Assembly (NCBI RefSeq): GCF_023276375.1
Contig: NZ_JALLPK010000001.1
Location: forward strand, 1,364,001 to 1,428,000
Direction of reading: 5' to 3'
DNA from: Halocatena marina
GTDB taxonomy: Archaea; Halobacteriota; Halobacteria; Halobacteriales; Haloarculaceae
Length of the DNA: 64,000 nt
This document shows positions 1 through 8,268 of this stretch, one piece after another. Within the stretch, counting starts at the first letter, position 1, and each line of letters begins with the position of its first letter. Under the pieces are notes generated by a model. It worked only from the letters and a program-made list of their open reading frames with translations. It ran no database searches and was not told the DNA's origin. The translations under genes were made by a program, and so were the position numbers.

Positions 1-523
1 CATCAGCGGTACTCTCGTAGTGAAACGGTCCAGCGAATGGGTGCCCATCAGCGATATAGAAAATCCCACCAGCTTCGAGATGAGTAGCGATCACTTTCGC
101 CCACCGATTCAGGTCGGGAAGCCAATAGATCGTCCCATAAGAGGAAAACACCACATCGAAGGTTTCCTCCAGTATCGCAGGGAGCTCGTAGATATCGCTC
201 TCAACGAACCGTGCTCGATCCGGCGAGAGTCCAACCCGGTCGCGTAACTCGCGTGCGGTCTCGATCGCAGTGGACGCAAAGTCGACACCTGTCGCGTGCG
301 CTACTCCTTCGTCGCGGACCCACGAGAGGGTATCCAACCCGAAGTGACACTGTAGGTGTAGCAGTCGTTTGCCAGCGACAGTTAGCTCCTTACGTTCGAG
401 TCGTCGGAGCGTCGACTCGCCTCCCAGAAATGCCTCGACATCATAGTAGTCGGTGTCTGGGTGGTGTTCTGCGAGTTCGTCCCAATGATCACGATTCTCT
501 TCGATATATTCTCGGTCATTCAT
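1..523 (-). CDS. SAM-dependent class I methyltransferase (C-terminus cut by window edge)
   Basis: About 174 N-terminal residues are visible and the reading frame runs open off the left edge. The protein starts MNDREYIEENRDHWDELAEH, a typical opening for haloarchaeal class I methyltransferases. Around residues 50-75 it has a motif I-like segment (LLHLQCHFGLDTLSW) followed by an acidic residue in ATGVDFAS that would bind the SAM ribose. FDVVFSSYGTIYWLPDL fits motif IV. The usual GxGxG loop is the variant QCHFG, seen in the Methyltransf_11/25-like group. The substrate cannot be told. The ATG at 523 lies about 26 bases after a TATA-like GATATACC on the same strand, supporting a leaderless start. 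Confidence 0.85.
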   Translation of the reverse strand, partial: MNDREYIEENRDHWDELAEHHPDTDYYDVEAFLGGESTLRRLERKELTVAGKRLLHLQCHFGLDTLSWVRDEGVAHATGVDFASTAIETARELRDRVGLSPDRARFVESDIYELPAILEETFDVVFSSYGTIYWLPDLNRWAKVIATHLEAGGIFYIADGHPFAGPFHYESTAD

Positions 524-878
524 ACGACTGATGGCGAGGGCGACGATATACCGTTTCGGGAATAGTGTCATACAATATCAAATAGCATTATTAGCTACGT
601 ACGACGGCCTGACCTTCCGAGATGACGAGGACATAAGAATCAGAGCGATCAACAGCGTAGCCGAGTAAACGGCGTGACTCAATTCGCGTAGTCGTTTGTG
701 AGCCCCGTGCCACAGGTACGTGTGTCACGTCCGTCGAAGAGGGATTCGACAATCACCGTCGGTAATTTATTGTTATAGATCGTGTTTACAAATATGGTCG
801 CCGTTTGGTCGCTCAAGAACAGGCACACCGAGACAGCCATGCCTCAAAAAACACGCCTCGTTTTGTCTTTGGCGTAAT
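524..878. other. Gene-free stretch between methyltransferase and glycosyltransferase
   Basis: It holds the promoter of the leftward methyltransferase and the 3' flank of the leftward glycosyltransferase. A 27-codon plus-strand frame at 794-877 follows a TTTATT-like box, but nothing marks it as a real gene. No RNA gene or repeat was recognised. Confidence 0.5.
545..552 (-). promoter_or_regulatory. TATA-like box of the methyltransferase gene
   Basis: The minus-strand sequence GGTATATC is centred about 26 bases before the ATG at 523. This is the spacing expected when haloarchaeal transcription starts at or next to the start codon. Confidence 0.45.
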
Positions 879-1601
879 TTAATCTCTGGACGCTGGGTCG
901 TAACAGTCCCCAAAAACTCTCCGACGGAACGCGGCCCGAACCCACTGGAGCGGCTGTGTGATTCCTACCGCTCTGGCCCAGCGGTAGAGTCGGCGGGTCG
1001 GCGCCACGTCCAATACTTCGTCGTATCGGTGGGGATACTCACGCTTCAACCGTCGTTCAAGATCTGAATCGAACTGCGTCCTCGGGACGGTCGGATGGCA
1101 CATCCGAACAGTTTCGCTGTGCTGACAAACTCCTTGAGCGTCTGATTCCATACGCCAGCCAAACTCGACGTCTTCGCGCCATTCTGAGAACGCAGAACGG
1201 AATCCACCGACAGAGAGCGCCGCGTCCCGACGAACCGCTAGATTACAGCCAACGTAATGTCGAGGGCCGAAACTCCGACAGCCGCCGTACACAGGTCCTT
1301 CGAGACAGACCAGTTTGGGATTGTTGTGAAATTTGCTGTGGATGTTCGCAAGCCAATCTCGCGGCGGACGAGTATCGTCATCTGTCAGCGCGACAATCGA
1401 CGCTGTTGCCGCACGAAGTCCCCTGTTCCGTGCCTCTGAACGGTCGATGGAGCCGTCGTCGACGACCAACACCTCGTACGACTTCTCAATAGTCTGATCG
1501 TCGAGACAGGCCATGGTCGGAGCGTGATCGTACGCTGGTACCGATGGGATTACGACCGAAATCGTAGGACTGTCAGCTTCCTGAGCGTACTCGACTTCCA
1601 T
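879..1601 (-). CDS. Glycosyltransferase family 2
   Basis: A GT-A fold glycosyltransferase of 240 residues that would transfer a sugar from a nucleotide- or dolichol-activated donor at the cytoplasmic side of the membrane. The N-terminus has the Rossmann-like start SVVIPSVP and the donor site VLVVDDGSIDRSEARNRGL. The metal-binding DxD-type element is TDDDTRPPRDWL, and the acceptor side has GCNLAVRRDAALSVGGF and EDVEFGWRM. The loop between DDGS and the ARNRG helix is short compared with common GT2 enzymes. The start ATG at 1601 was chosen because the longer frame upstream gives an Arg-rich, non-conserved extension. Neighbours give no pathway, though the sugar/lipid cluster begins 1 kb away. The acceptor is unknown. 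Confidence 0.85.
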   Translation of the reverse strand: MEVEYAQEADSPTISVVIPSVPAYDHAPTMACLDDQTIEKSYEVLVVDDGSIDRSEARNRGLRAATASIVALTDDDTRPPRDWLANIHSKFHNNPKLVCLEGPVYGGCRSFGPRHYVGCNLAVRRDAALSVGGFRSAFSEWREDVEFGWRMESDAQGVCQHSETVRMCHPTVPRTQFDSDLERRLKREYPHRYDEVLDVAPTRRLYRWARAVGITQPLQWVRAAFRRRVFGDCYDPASRD

Positions 1602-1701
1602 GCACGAATGGGTCGCCTGTAGAAAGAAAATACGTGTCGATCTAGGCGACCTCGTCCATCTTCTCGTATAATGTAACCACTTTGTGATTTTGGACAGTTC
1701 A

Positions 1702-1708
1702 TTTATTA
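1702..1708 (+). promoter_or_regulatory. TATA-like box before the small membrane protein
   Basis: TTTATTA is centred 28 bases before the ATG at 1733, supporting a leaderless transcript and that start over the in-frame codon 15 bases upstream. Confidence 0.5.
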
Positions 1709-1732
1709 CGACATCGGTTGTTACCACGCAAC

Positions 1733-2092
1733 ATGAACACCTCTGTCAGTATCGACTCGATCACGCCACTCCAATGGATCGCCGTTGGATGTGCTGTCGT
1801 TAGTGGGATAATACACCTAGTTATTGGTATCCAATCCTTCCCCGGGAGTATGCCTATCGCGTTCATCCTCGCTGGTCTCGGGTTCCTTGGTGCAGTACTT
1901 CTCTTCTTGCTTGATTACCGACGCCGCATGCTCTATCTGCTCGGAGTCCCATTCGTACTCATCCAGATCGTGCTGTACGTGCTGATCAACCAACGCGCAG
2001 ATCCGGCGATTTCTCCGGTTGAGGGCATTGATAAAGTCGTTCAGATCCTCCTCGTGGTCATCCTCGTCATTCTCTATCGGCGCAGAGCGTGA
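1733..2092 (+). CDS. Small four-helix membrane protein, paralogue of the one at 39282
   Basis: This 119-residue protein is largely hydrophobic, with about four membrane helices: around residues 12-30, 40-60, 68-88 and 98-116. The C-terminus ends RRRA. No enzymatic motif is visible. It shares the layout HLxxG..F...........ILxGLGFLGAxLxFL followed by YRRRxxYLxGVPF with the 128-residue protein at 39282-39668, so the two are paralogues of one haloarchaeal DUF family (possibly DUF7475, from memory). The start at 1733 is supported by the TATA-like box at 1702. It stands alone, between a leftward glycosyltransferase and the end of a leftward hydrolase gene. Function unknown. Confidence 0.75.
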   Translation: MNTSVSIDSITPLQWIAVGCAVVSGIIHLVIGIQSFPGSMPIAFILAGLGFLGAVLLFLLDYRRRMLYLLGVPFVLIQIVLYVLINQRADPAISPVEGIDKVVQILLVVILVILYRRRA

Positions 2093-2153
2093 TCGATCGC
2101 GGAACGTCACTCGTTCCCAAGTCGGTTATCGAGATACGCAACTCTGCCCCGGA

Positions 2154-2705
2154 CTACAGAATTTTCTCGAAATATTCAGGCAACCGTTTTCTAAAGACCA
2201 CGTATGGGATCGCGGTCACAACAGCTGCAACCGCGATCCACCGTGGAGAGCCGTCGAGAGAGACAGCAATCATTGCCGCGAACACGACTGTCAACGCAAG
2301 GTCTTCGGGTGCTCCATCGTACCGAACGACGTATCGTGCGGGAAGCCACCGCTCCCGGAGGTGATCGTAGACAGCGTTTGGATTCGTCCGCTCCCACGGT
2401 CGAAGCTCCGTCCCGGCACCGAACATGTCGCTCGTAGAGTGAACGGCTGCTGCTACGAGCGCAGCCGAAACCACGACAGCGAGAGACGACGGGACTGCCA
2501 GCGTGATCGCACACCCCGCAATCGCGATCGGCCACGACAGCACCGGAAAGTGGAGCGTTCGTCGGTGTTCACCGACGAAAAGATCAATATCGGGGACAAT
2601 ACCACCGATGGCTCCGCCGATGGCGGCGACAGTACCAAATTCGGGAGCGAGAAGTGCCACCGGTAAGGACAGGGCCATCCCGACCGCGATGTGGGTAAGG
2701 ACCAT
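2154..2705 (-). CDS. YdjM-like (LexA-binding, DUF457) membrane metal-dependent hydrolase
   Basis: An integral membrane protein of 183 residues in the YdjM/DUF457 family of inner-membrane metal-dependent hydrolases. The family pattern is clear. There is an N-terminal His in LTHIAVGMALSLP, then a Gly-rich helix ending GGIVPDIDLF with the family PDxD, then HRRTLHFPVLSW and later HSTSDMFGAG. Four to five hydrophobic segments are present. Substrates of the family are not established. The ATG at 2705 overlaps the TGA of the upstream methyltransferase by one base (TGATG), so the two are probably translated together as the last genes of the cluster that begins at 4946. A GTG one codon upstream is an alternative start. 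Confidence 0.8.
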   Translation of the reverse strand: MVLTHIAVGMALSLPVALLAPEFGTVAAIGGAIGGIVPDIDLFVGEHRRTLHFPVLSWPIAIAGCAITLAVPSSLAVVVSAALVAAAVHSTSDMFGAGTELRPWERTNPNAVYDHLRERWLPARYVVRYDGAPEDLALTVVFAAMIAVSLDGSPRWIAVAAVVTAIPYVVFRKRLPEYFEKIL

Positions 2706-3532
2706 CACGACTCTGCTGTTCGATAGAGGAAATCGTACTGGTGTGCGACGTAGCTAAGTACGCCATCCTCCAGTTGTTGTCGTCGTATGTGGAGCCAGTC
2801 GTCTGCGTCTGGGTGATCACCGACAGCTTCGGCAACGAATTCGAGGATCGTAGCGAGAAAAGCACGCTCATTCGCAGGGTATGCTCCCGCACGCGGGCGA
2901 ATGATCCAGTCCGAAGGCGCGACCGAAAGTAGGCGTCCACTGCGCTCGCGTAGGTGGTCAAGCACACGTCGCCCAGCGCGTACGTCCCGTCCGGGCAGGC
3001 TGTCGATGTGATCGTGATACACTCGTTCGATCTCTCTGTCAGCTGGATGGTCGGGTTGGAAGATTGTTCCGCCGTCGAACGTCAGTGGCGCGTAGATCAG
3101 CCCGTCTGATTTGAGAGCGTCATTAAAGGCGTCGAACGCCTCTCGGATGGGGACGAGATCGAGGAAGGATGCCGCAATGAGGAGATCAGCATCCTCGCCC
3201 TTGAACACAGAAAGGGCGTCGCCTTGCTCAAATCTGACATTGAGATCAGCAACACGAAAACCGCCATCTATCGGCTCGGCGTTGAGTTCGGCCTCTCGCT
3301 GCTCTCGTGCGTATGCGAGCACGCTCTCCGAACGATCGACGCCGCGGTACGTTCCAGCTTCGACGCCCCATTTGTGGAGTCGGGAAACCATTGTGCCCGT
3401 CCCACATCCGGCTTCGAGAATACGCGGTTTCTCCGGAAGTTCAGCGAGCAGTCGATCGCGGACGCGCGCTGAGAATGCCCGGGTATCGACAGTCCGTTTC
3501 GCTTCGAGATACTGTGGCACGGCGTAGTTCAT
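2705..3532 (-). CDS. Class I SAM-dependent methyltransferase in the PTPS-like cluster
   Basis: A 275-residue methyltransferase. The SAM site is RILEAGCGTGTMVSRL near residues 36-51, followed by an acidic residue in YRGVDRSESVLAYAREQ. FEQGDALSVF and ADLLIAASFLDLVPI correspond to motifs III-IV. The C-terminal half (RAGAYPANERAFLATILEF) is of no type I recognise. The Met at 3532 was chosen because it gives an ATGA overlap with the end of the upstream pterin-synthase-like gene. Starting ten codons earlier would overlap it by 34 bases. Tight coupling to genes on both sides implies it acts in the same pathway. A small-molecule or lipid acceptor is more likely than nucleic acid, but this is inference. 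Confidence 0.85.
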   Translation of the reverse strand: MNYAVPQYLEAKRTVDTRAFSARVRDRLLAELPEKPRILEAGCGTGTMVSRLHKWGVEAGTYRGVDRSESVLAYAREQREAELNAEPIDGGFRVADLNVRFEQGDALSVFKGEDADLLIAASFLDLVPIREAFDAFNDALKSDGLIYAPLTFDGGTIFQPDHPADREIERVYHDHIDSLPGRDVRAGRRVLDHLRERSGRLLSVAPSDWIIRPRAGAYPANERAFLATILEFVAEAVGDHPDADDWLHIRRQQLEDGVLSYVAHQYDFLYRTAES

Positions 3533-3948
3533 CGGTCTAGTGTCCGTTGGTGGCTTGCCCATGCCGAATCATCCTCCCAGAGACGGACAACGAGTTCTGT
3601 CGGATTCGGATCATCGACCGCGTCTGCAATACGATCTCCGAACAGGTGGGCAAAACGTTCGACACTCGGATTCATCCCTTCGAACTCGGGAAGGTCATTG
3701 AGGAGTGTATCCCGGTAACGTTCTTCGAGCGTGTCGAGAGTAGCATTCACAGTATCGATATCGACGAGATAACCGAACTCACCGAGTGTAGGTCCAGCGA
3801 ACTGTACCTCGACGGTGAAATGGTGGCTGTGGACGTCGCCCTCGGGTCCCGGATTGGGAACCGTGAGTGCGTGCTGTGCAACGAAGTCGCGTGTAACCGT
3901 TAGTTCGTACGTCTGGTTATCGATGTCGTTGTTGAGGGTCGTTGTCAT
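3529..3948 (-). CDS. 6-pyruvoyl-tetrahydropterin synthase / QueD-like protein lacking the catalytic Cys
   Basis: At 139 residues it has the length and layout of the T-fold PTPS/QueD family, whose members act on dihydroneopterin triphosphate with a zinc ion. The zinc ligands appear as FVAQHAL and DVHSHHFTVEV, the latter replacing the common HGHNY. NPSVERFAHLF fits the family NPTxExxA segment and VVRLWEDDSAWA holds the C-terminal Glu. The usual nucleophilic Cys a few residues before the second His motif is absent: the segment reads VPNPGPEGDVHSHH and the protein has no Cys. Classic PTPS or QueD chemistry is therefore doubtful. The gene overlaps by four bases with both the upstream dehydrogenase and the downstream methyltransferase. 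A role in a dedicated pathway is more likely than folate or queuosine synthesis. Confidence 0.8.
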   Translation of the reverse strand: MTTTLNNDIDNQTYELTVTRDFVAQHALTVPNPGPEGDVHSHHFTVEVQFAGPTLGEFGYLVDIDTVNATLDTLEERYRDTLLNDLPEFEGMNPSVERFAHLFGDRIADAVDDPNPTELVVRLWEDDSAWASHQRTLDR

Positions 3949-4946
3949 GGGTACGTAAGAAGTACTTGCAATGGAGATTGAGATTCATCGAGCAATCGAT
4001 ACGCGGACGGTGCGTCGGCGAACGGAATTTGGTGAGTGATGAGTGACTCGATTGGAAGCGCCTGAAGCCGATCGAGTGCAGTGTTCAGTCGTCGTGTTTT
4101 CGTCCAGCGGCCACGAGATTCAGGAGACAGCGTGCTCACCTGACTCGATTCGATGGTGACGCGGTCGCGGTGGAAGTTCGTTCCAAGATCGAGCGTCGGC
4201 TGTTTTGTCCCGTACCACGATCCGACGACGACGCGACTATCGTAGCCCGTACTAGAAATCGCATCATCCAGCGCCTCAGGACGACCGGAGAGTTCGTACA
4301 CGAGGTCAGCGCCATCAGCTGCTCCTTCACAGACGTCGTCCGTCGCTTCATCGGGAGTGATTGCCTCGTCGGCACCCATCCGTAGGGCGTGTTCGCGTCG
4401 ATCGGTGATCGGGTCAACCGCGACAAGTCGTTCGAGGGGGAAATCCGAGAGCACACCGATGGTGCAGAGTCCGATAACGCCTGCTCCAAAAACGATCACC
4501 CGCTCTCCAAGACGGGGTCGACCATCGAGTACGAGCGACGTCGCCGTCTCGGCCGATGAAAGCATCGCTGCTGTTTCAGATGATACATTATCGGGAACAG
4601 GAACGAGCGTCGCGGGCTGAGCAGCGAACCGTGATTCATGTGGATTGAACGCGAAGACGCGTTGGCCCCGCCAGTCCTCGGTGACTGCGTTTCCGGTTGC
4701 GATGACTTCTCCGACCGCGGCGTAGCCGTATCGGAGCGGGAAGGATAGATCACCATCGAGCGCGTCGATGGTCTCATCTGCTTGTAGGTCAATTGGAGCC
4801 TCACCGCGGTGAATAAGTAGTTCAGTCCCAGCATTGACGGCCGAAATTTGTGTCTCGACGATCACCTCATCATCTGCAGGTTCGAACGTTGTTGTCCTCA
4901 GTTCGGTCTCTCCCGGCCTGACAAAATAGAGGGATTGTCGATCCAT
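3945..4946 (-). CDS. Medium-chain dehydrogenase/reductase, BchC-like, without catalytic zinc ligands
   Basis: A 333-residue MDR-superfamily oxidoreductase. The N-terminal GroES-like domain has SAVNAGTELLIHRGEAP followed by LRYGYAAVGEVIATG. The NAD(P) Rossmann site is RVIVFGAGVIGLCTIGVL near residue 150, with the acidic residue in LVAVDPITDR. The catalytic zinc Cys of alcohol dehydrogenases (xxGxCGTD) is replaced by NAGTEL and the GHE motif by GYA. This is the pattern I associate with BchC-like, zinc-independent members rather than true alcohol dehydrogenases. The start at 4946 is fixed by GGAGG 7 bases upstream (complement of 4954-4958); the longer frame adds an Arg-rich leader. It is the first gene of an operon with PTPS-like, methyltransferase and hydrolase genes, all overlapping by one to four bases. 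Substrate unknown. Confidence 0.85.
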   Translation of the reverse strand: MDRQSLYFVRPGETELRTTTFEPADDEVIVETQISAVNAGTELLIHRGEAPIDLQADETIDALDGDLSFPLRYGYAAVGEVIATGNAVTEDWRGQRVFAFNPHESRFAAQPATLVPVPDNVSSETAAMLSSAETATSLVLDGRPRLGERVIVFGAGVIGLCTIGVLSDFPLERLVAVDPITDRREHALRMGADEAITPDEATDDVCEGAADGADLVYELSGRPEALDDAISSTGYDSRVVVGSWYGTKQPTLDLGTNFHRDRVTIESSQVSTLSPESRGRWTKTRRLNTALDRLQALPIESLITHQIPFADAPSAYRLLDESQSPLQVLLTYP

Positions 4947-5459
4947 CAGGCATCCTCCACGCTTGCGGCGTCCGTATCCATCCCACAATCGTAGAACGGA
5001 TCTAACGCGCACTCCAGTCTATTGTTGGACATTTCAATGGATAATTCCGCTGTCCGGAACACGTTCAACGTGCGTTTCACTTCGCTGGATTCGCAGGCAG
5101 TCATCCTGTGATCACATCCGACCCAGCGTTAGATTCGAGTAGCTCAACTCAGTCGTTCGGAGAGTGGTTCTCGATGTTCCGTTGGAACCACTTTGTTTTG
5201 GATCAGTGCTGGTCGTCTCGGCGAGGTTGCTGTCGGCCCAATCGCCGAACGCGTCATCCCGGGTACGCTGCTCATTCACGAGGCCGGTACTGGCTAAACG
5301 CTGTCTGGCCCACAACTGTACAATGGTTCTCGCTGCAGTTCGGGAGAGAGTCTATGATCCATCTCCACCGGTCTAAACGAGCGAGAACGCACACTGGACC
5401 AAGTGGCTGGCTGGGATGCTCACACGCATATTACCTCGCAATCAATAACTATCTTTCTG
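4947..5459. other. Gene-free stretch inside the biosynthetic cluster
   Basis: It separates the dehydrogenase-PTPS-methyltransferase operon from the CDP-alcohol phosphotransferase. Short frames on both strands (for example 5112-5315 minus and 5108-5482 plus) show no motif or plausible composition. It probably contains the promoter of the dehydrogenase operon. No repeat or RNA gene was recognised. Confidence 0.4.
4954..4958 (-). promoter_or_regulatory. Shine-Dalgarno site GGAGG of the BchC-like dehydrogenase
   Basis: On the minus strand GGAGG lies 7 bases before the ATG at 4946. It decides the start codon and marks this as one of the leadered genes in a window where leaderless starts dominate. 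Confidence 0.6.
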
Positions 5460-6218
5460 TCAATCAACGTGACCAGCCATAATAAAATAGTCTCGCGCGA
5501 ACACGACAAGGGAAGGTGTTAGTACGACGGCAGCAAGCACCCGAACCGTCTCTACCGAGAGAAGAGGCGCAAGTGCGACGGTAATGAATACCATTTGTAT
5601 CCCTGCAAGTGAACGGCGAACTGCACTGGGTGTCAGATCGTTAACTGGCTTCCCCCGAATCCGGCGCAACCCCCGGCCAGCTTTGAATAAGTACCGGGCA
5701 AACGAGAGCGAAAGATACCAGAATGGAAGCCGGCCCCAGAACACAGCGACCACGGGCGCAACGAGAAAACCGATCGTGTCGAATGCCATGTCCAGTTTCG
5801 CGCCGAGGACCGTGGTCCGCCCGTCGAATCGGGCTGTGAACCCATCTACCCAGTCGAGCGCGCATCCAGTTCCGTAGAGAAGCGCCGGAAGCCACGCGAG
5901 GGATGGCGTCGGCTCGACAGCAGCAAAGCCAGCAACCGCTGCGAAGGCACCGCCGCGGATGAGAGTTACCGTGTTCGCAACACCGAGCGTGTCGTACAAC
6001 CTCACGTTCGCACCTTTGGTGTGGTTTGCGTCGAGGTGCTGTCTGAGGAACCAGAGTTCAAAGGCAGCAACGCCAACCGTCACTACTGCCCAACGTGTTG
6101 CCACCGGCGGATCGATGAGCATAGCGACTCCGCCCGCTCCTGTGATGAGCGCAACTGTGAAGCTAATGGTAACGACGGTCCAGTCGCGCTGAAGCCGAGC
6201 CAGAGTACTCGTAGCCAT
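5460..6218 (-). CDS. CDP-alcohol phosphotransferase family membrane protein
   Basis: A 252-residue polytopic membrane enzyme with the class I CDP-alcohol phosphotransferase signature at about residues 119-142. It reads DGFTARFDGRTTVLG, then AKLD and MAFD, matching DGxxAR(x8)GxxxDxxxD with all metal- and CDP-binding acidic residues present. About six hydrophobic segments surround it. The family joins a CDP-activated lipid (in archaea CDP-archaeol) or CDP-polyol to an alcohol such as inositol phosphate, serine or glycerol phosphate. The start at 6218 was chosen because it follows the stop of the upstream fusion gene by two bases; the longer frame would overlap that gene in Arg-rich sequence. 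Its alcohol substrate may be made by the adjacent oxidoreductases, which is inference. Confidence 0.88.
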   Translation of the reverse strand: MATSTLARLQRDWTVVTISFTVALITGAGGVAMLIDPPVATRWAVVTVGVAAFELWFLRQHLDANHTKGANVRLYDTLGVANTVTLIRGGAFAAVAGFAAVEPTPSLAWLPALLYGTGCALDWVDGFTARFDGRTTVLGAKLDMAFDTIGFLVAPVVAVFWGRLPFWYLSLSFARYLFKAGRGLRRIRGKPVNDLTPSAVRRSLAGIQMVFITVALAPLLSVETVRVLAAVVLTPSLVVFARDYFIMAGHVD

Positions 6219-6220
6219 GA

Positions 6221-8194
6221 TTATCGATTGAACGCTGGATCTTCGAGCTTCGCGATGCGCGCTGTGTCTTCGTCGGTGAGCTGGAGCCGGGCGGCCGCGA
6301 GATTCGCAACGATGTGATCGGGAGTGATACTTGACGGGATGGGGACCACACCGCGTTGGACGTTCCATGCAAGCACGACTGCCGCTTGTGAGACGCCGTG
6401 TTTCTCAGCAACAACAGCGAGGTTCCGCTCGTCCAGAATCCCAGACGGAGACAGCGGCGAATGCGCCATCACCCTGATGCCGTAGTCATGACACGCCTGA
6501 ATGAGCTCGGTTTGTGGATGATAGGGGTGTGATTCGACTTGCACGATGGCCGGCAAGACGCGTGCCGAGGTGATGAGCGTCTCCAACTGATCGAGGGTGA
6601 CGTTACAAATGCCGAGAGTGCGAACGTCGCTGCGATCATAGAGCTGTTCCATTCGGTGCCACGTCTCGGTCAGTGACGTGTCCACCGTCTTCGGGTCTCC
6701 GTTCTCGTCTGTTGGGAACGTCAGTGCCTCCTGCTCGTCTTCTGGCTTCACAGCGAGGTTTCGGAGTGGGCCCTGGTACGCCCACGCTTCGGGCCAGTGG
6801 AGCATGTAGCAATCGAGTGTATCCACACCGAGTGCGTCGAGACTCCCCTCACAAGCTTCTACGACGTGCTCGTGGTTCGTGTTCCAGACTTTGCTCACGA
6901 GAAACAGTCCATCACGGTCGGGTGTCCCGGACGCATCGAGCAGGTCACCGATTCGCTCTTCGTTGCCGTAGAGTTCTGCAGAGTCGAACAGCCGGTAGCC
7001 AGCGTCGAGTGCCGTTGCGATGGAGTCTCGACGGTCGACGTACGCACCCTCTCGGTAGCGTGAGCAGCCGAAGCCGATGGGCGGCAGTCGTATCGAAGCG
7101 GTGCGAGCATTCCCATCCGGAGTGGCTGTCTCGGTTTGCACGGGCCGAACGGGCGGCGGAAGAAGGCTCTCGCGTGTGGTGGTGCAACTGTCTATCACGA
7201 TCGAATTTCCAGACGATGTGGCTGCTTCGATGGCATTACAGACAGCGACGACGTGTGCAGCTCGGCTAGCCGTCGGTCGCTGTCCTCGCTTAACGGCGGC
7301 CGCGAGTCGCTCTGGACCGTCGAGATACGACCGTTCGCGCGGAGGGGATGGATGAGGCGCGGGGACGTATGCTTTTCCCACGCCGCCAACGGAGACTGTT
7401 TCTACGTTGGCAGCGAGTGCTCCACTGTCTGCGAGATAGAGTGAGCCGTCGTCACCGTGGAGTTCGAGGCTGTTGAACTCGCGGCTCCAGTGGGGCGCGT
7501 AGAGACTCGCCGTGAGACGAACCACCGGCCCAGACGCGAACTCGATCGTCGCCTCGACGTGGGTCGGTCGACCGGGAGCATGCGACTCCCGATTGGGCCA
7601 CACATCGAGTGAATCTGCGGTTCGGACTCGCTCAACTCGACCGAACCACGAGATGAGGAGATTCAACGGATAGACGGCACCGTCGTAGAGCGGTCCCACA
7701 TCGAGAAATGCGCTGGGATTGTCGTGCCACTCTGTTACGCGCCCGACGTGAGCGTGAGCGTATCCCAGACGAATCTGACCAAAGCGACCGTCTCCGAGCA
7801 GAGACCGGGCGTGTTGTTGGGCGTCACACTGATGATTAATCGGCGCACAGCCGAGCGCGAGTTCGCGGTGCTCGGCGATCGAAACGAGGGTAGCCGCTCT
7901 GTCAGCATCGAGCGCGAGTGGTTTCTCACTGAAAACGTGTCGATCAGCTGTGAGACAACGCTTCGTAACGGTCGCATGCGCGTCGTGACTCGTGAGGTTC
8001 ACGACCAATGGCGTTGACTCGACAGCGAGCAGTTCGCCGAGGTCGGTGTACGAGGTAGCTCCGTTGGCTGTCGCAAGCTGGTTAGCTCGATCGGCGACTC
8101 GATCACATACTGCGGTCAGTTCAAGCGGGGATTCGGTGAGACTGGCTGCGTACTTCTCGGCGACCGCCCCCGCGCCTACAAACGCACACTCCAC
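6221..8194 (-). CDS. Gfo/Idh/MocA oxidoreductase fused to an aldo/keto reductase
   Basis: A 657-residue bifunctional protein. Residues about 1-345 form a Gfo/Idh/MocA dehydrogenase: the Rossmann start VECAFVGAGAVAEKY, the family motif FSEKPLALDADR near residue 120, and a C-terminal domain with DVGPLYDGAVYPLNLL. Residues about 365-657 form an aldo/keto reductase with the complete tetrad. Asp and Tyr lie in FDSAELYGNEERIG, Lys in FLVSKVWNTN and His in DCYMLHWPEAW. The NADP-binding segment PIPSSITPDHIVANL is near the end. The GTG start at 8194 was preferred because the ATG at 8275 would place the gene across the start of the divergent GT4 gene, and the homology begins at VVECAF. Two linked redox steps on a sugar or polyol are suggested. 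The CDP-alcohol phosphotransferase follows after two bases. Confidence 0.85.
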   Translation of the reverse strand: MECAFVGAGAVAEKYAASLTESPLELTAVCDRVADRANQLATANGATSYTDLGELLAVESTPLVVNLTSHDAHATVTKRCLTADRHVFSEKPLALDADRAATLVSIAEHRELALGCAPINHQCDAQQHARSLLGDGRFGQIRLGYAHAHVGRVTEWHDNPSAFLDVGPLYDGAVYPLNLLISWFGRVERVRTADSLDVWPNRESHAPGRPTHVEATIEFASGPVVRLTASLYAPHWSREFNSLELHGDDGSLYLADSGALAANVETVSVGGVGKAYVPAPHPSPPRERSYLDGPERLAAAVKRGQRPTASRAAHVVAVCNAIEAATSSGNSIVIDSCTTTRESLLPPPVRPVQTETATPDGNARTASIRLPPIGFGCSRYREGAYVDRRDSIATALDAGYRLFDSAELYGNEERIGDLLDASGTPDRDGLFLVSKVWNTNHEHVVEACEGSLDALGVDTLDCYMLHWPEAWAYQGPLRNLAVKPEDEQEALTFPTDENGDPKTVDTSLTETWHRMEQLYDRSDVRTLGICNVTLDQLETLITSARVLPAIVQVESHPYHPQTELIQACHDYGIRVMAHSPLSPSGILDERNLAVVAEKHGVSQAAVVLAWNVQRGVVPIPSSITPDHIVANLAAARLQLTDEDTARIAKLEDPAFNR

Positions 8195-8268
8195 GACAGG
8201 CCTTTCGTCCGGAAAAGCAAAAATGTGGAGGCCGCGGAGTTCTTGTGAGACGACACCGAACCAACGAC

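Noticed and set aside
794..877. 27-codon plus-strand frame after a TTTATT-like box
   Set aside because: Basic, non-haloarchaeal composition, no recognised family and box spacing shorter than usual.
5108..5482. Plus-strand frame of 124 codons and overlapping minus frame at 5112-5315
   Set aside because: Trp/Arg/Cys-rich composition, no motif in any frame and no convincing promoter.
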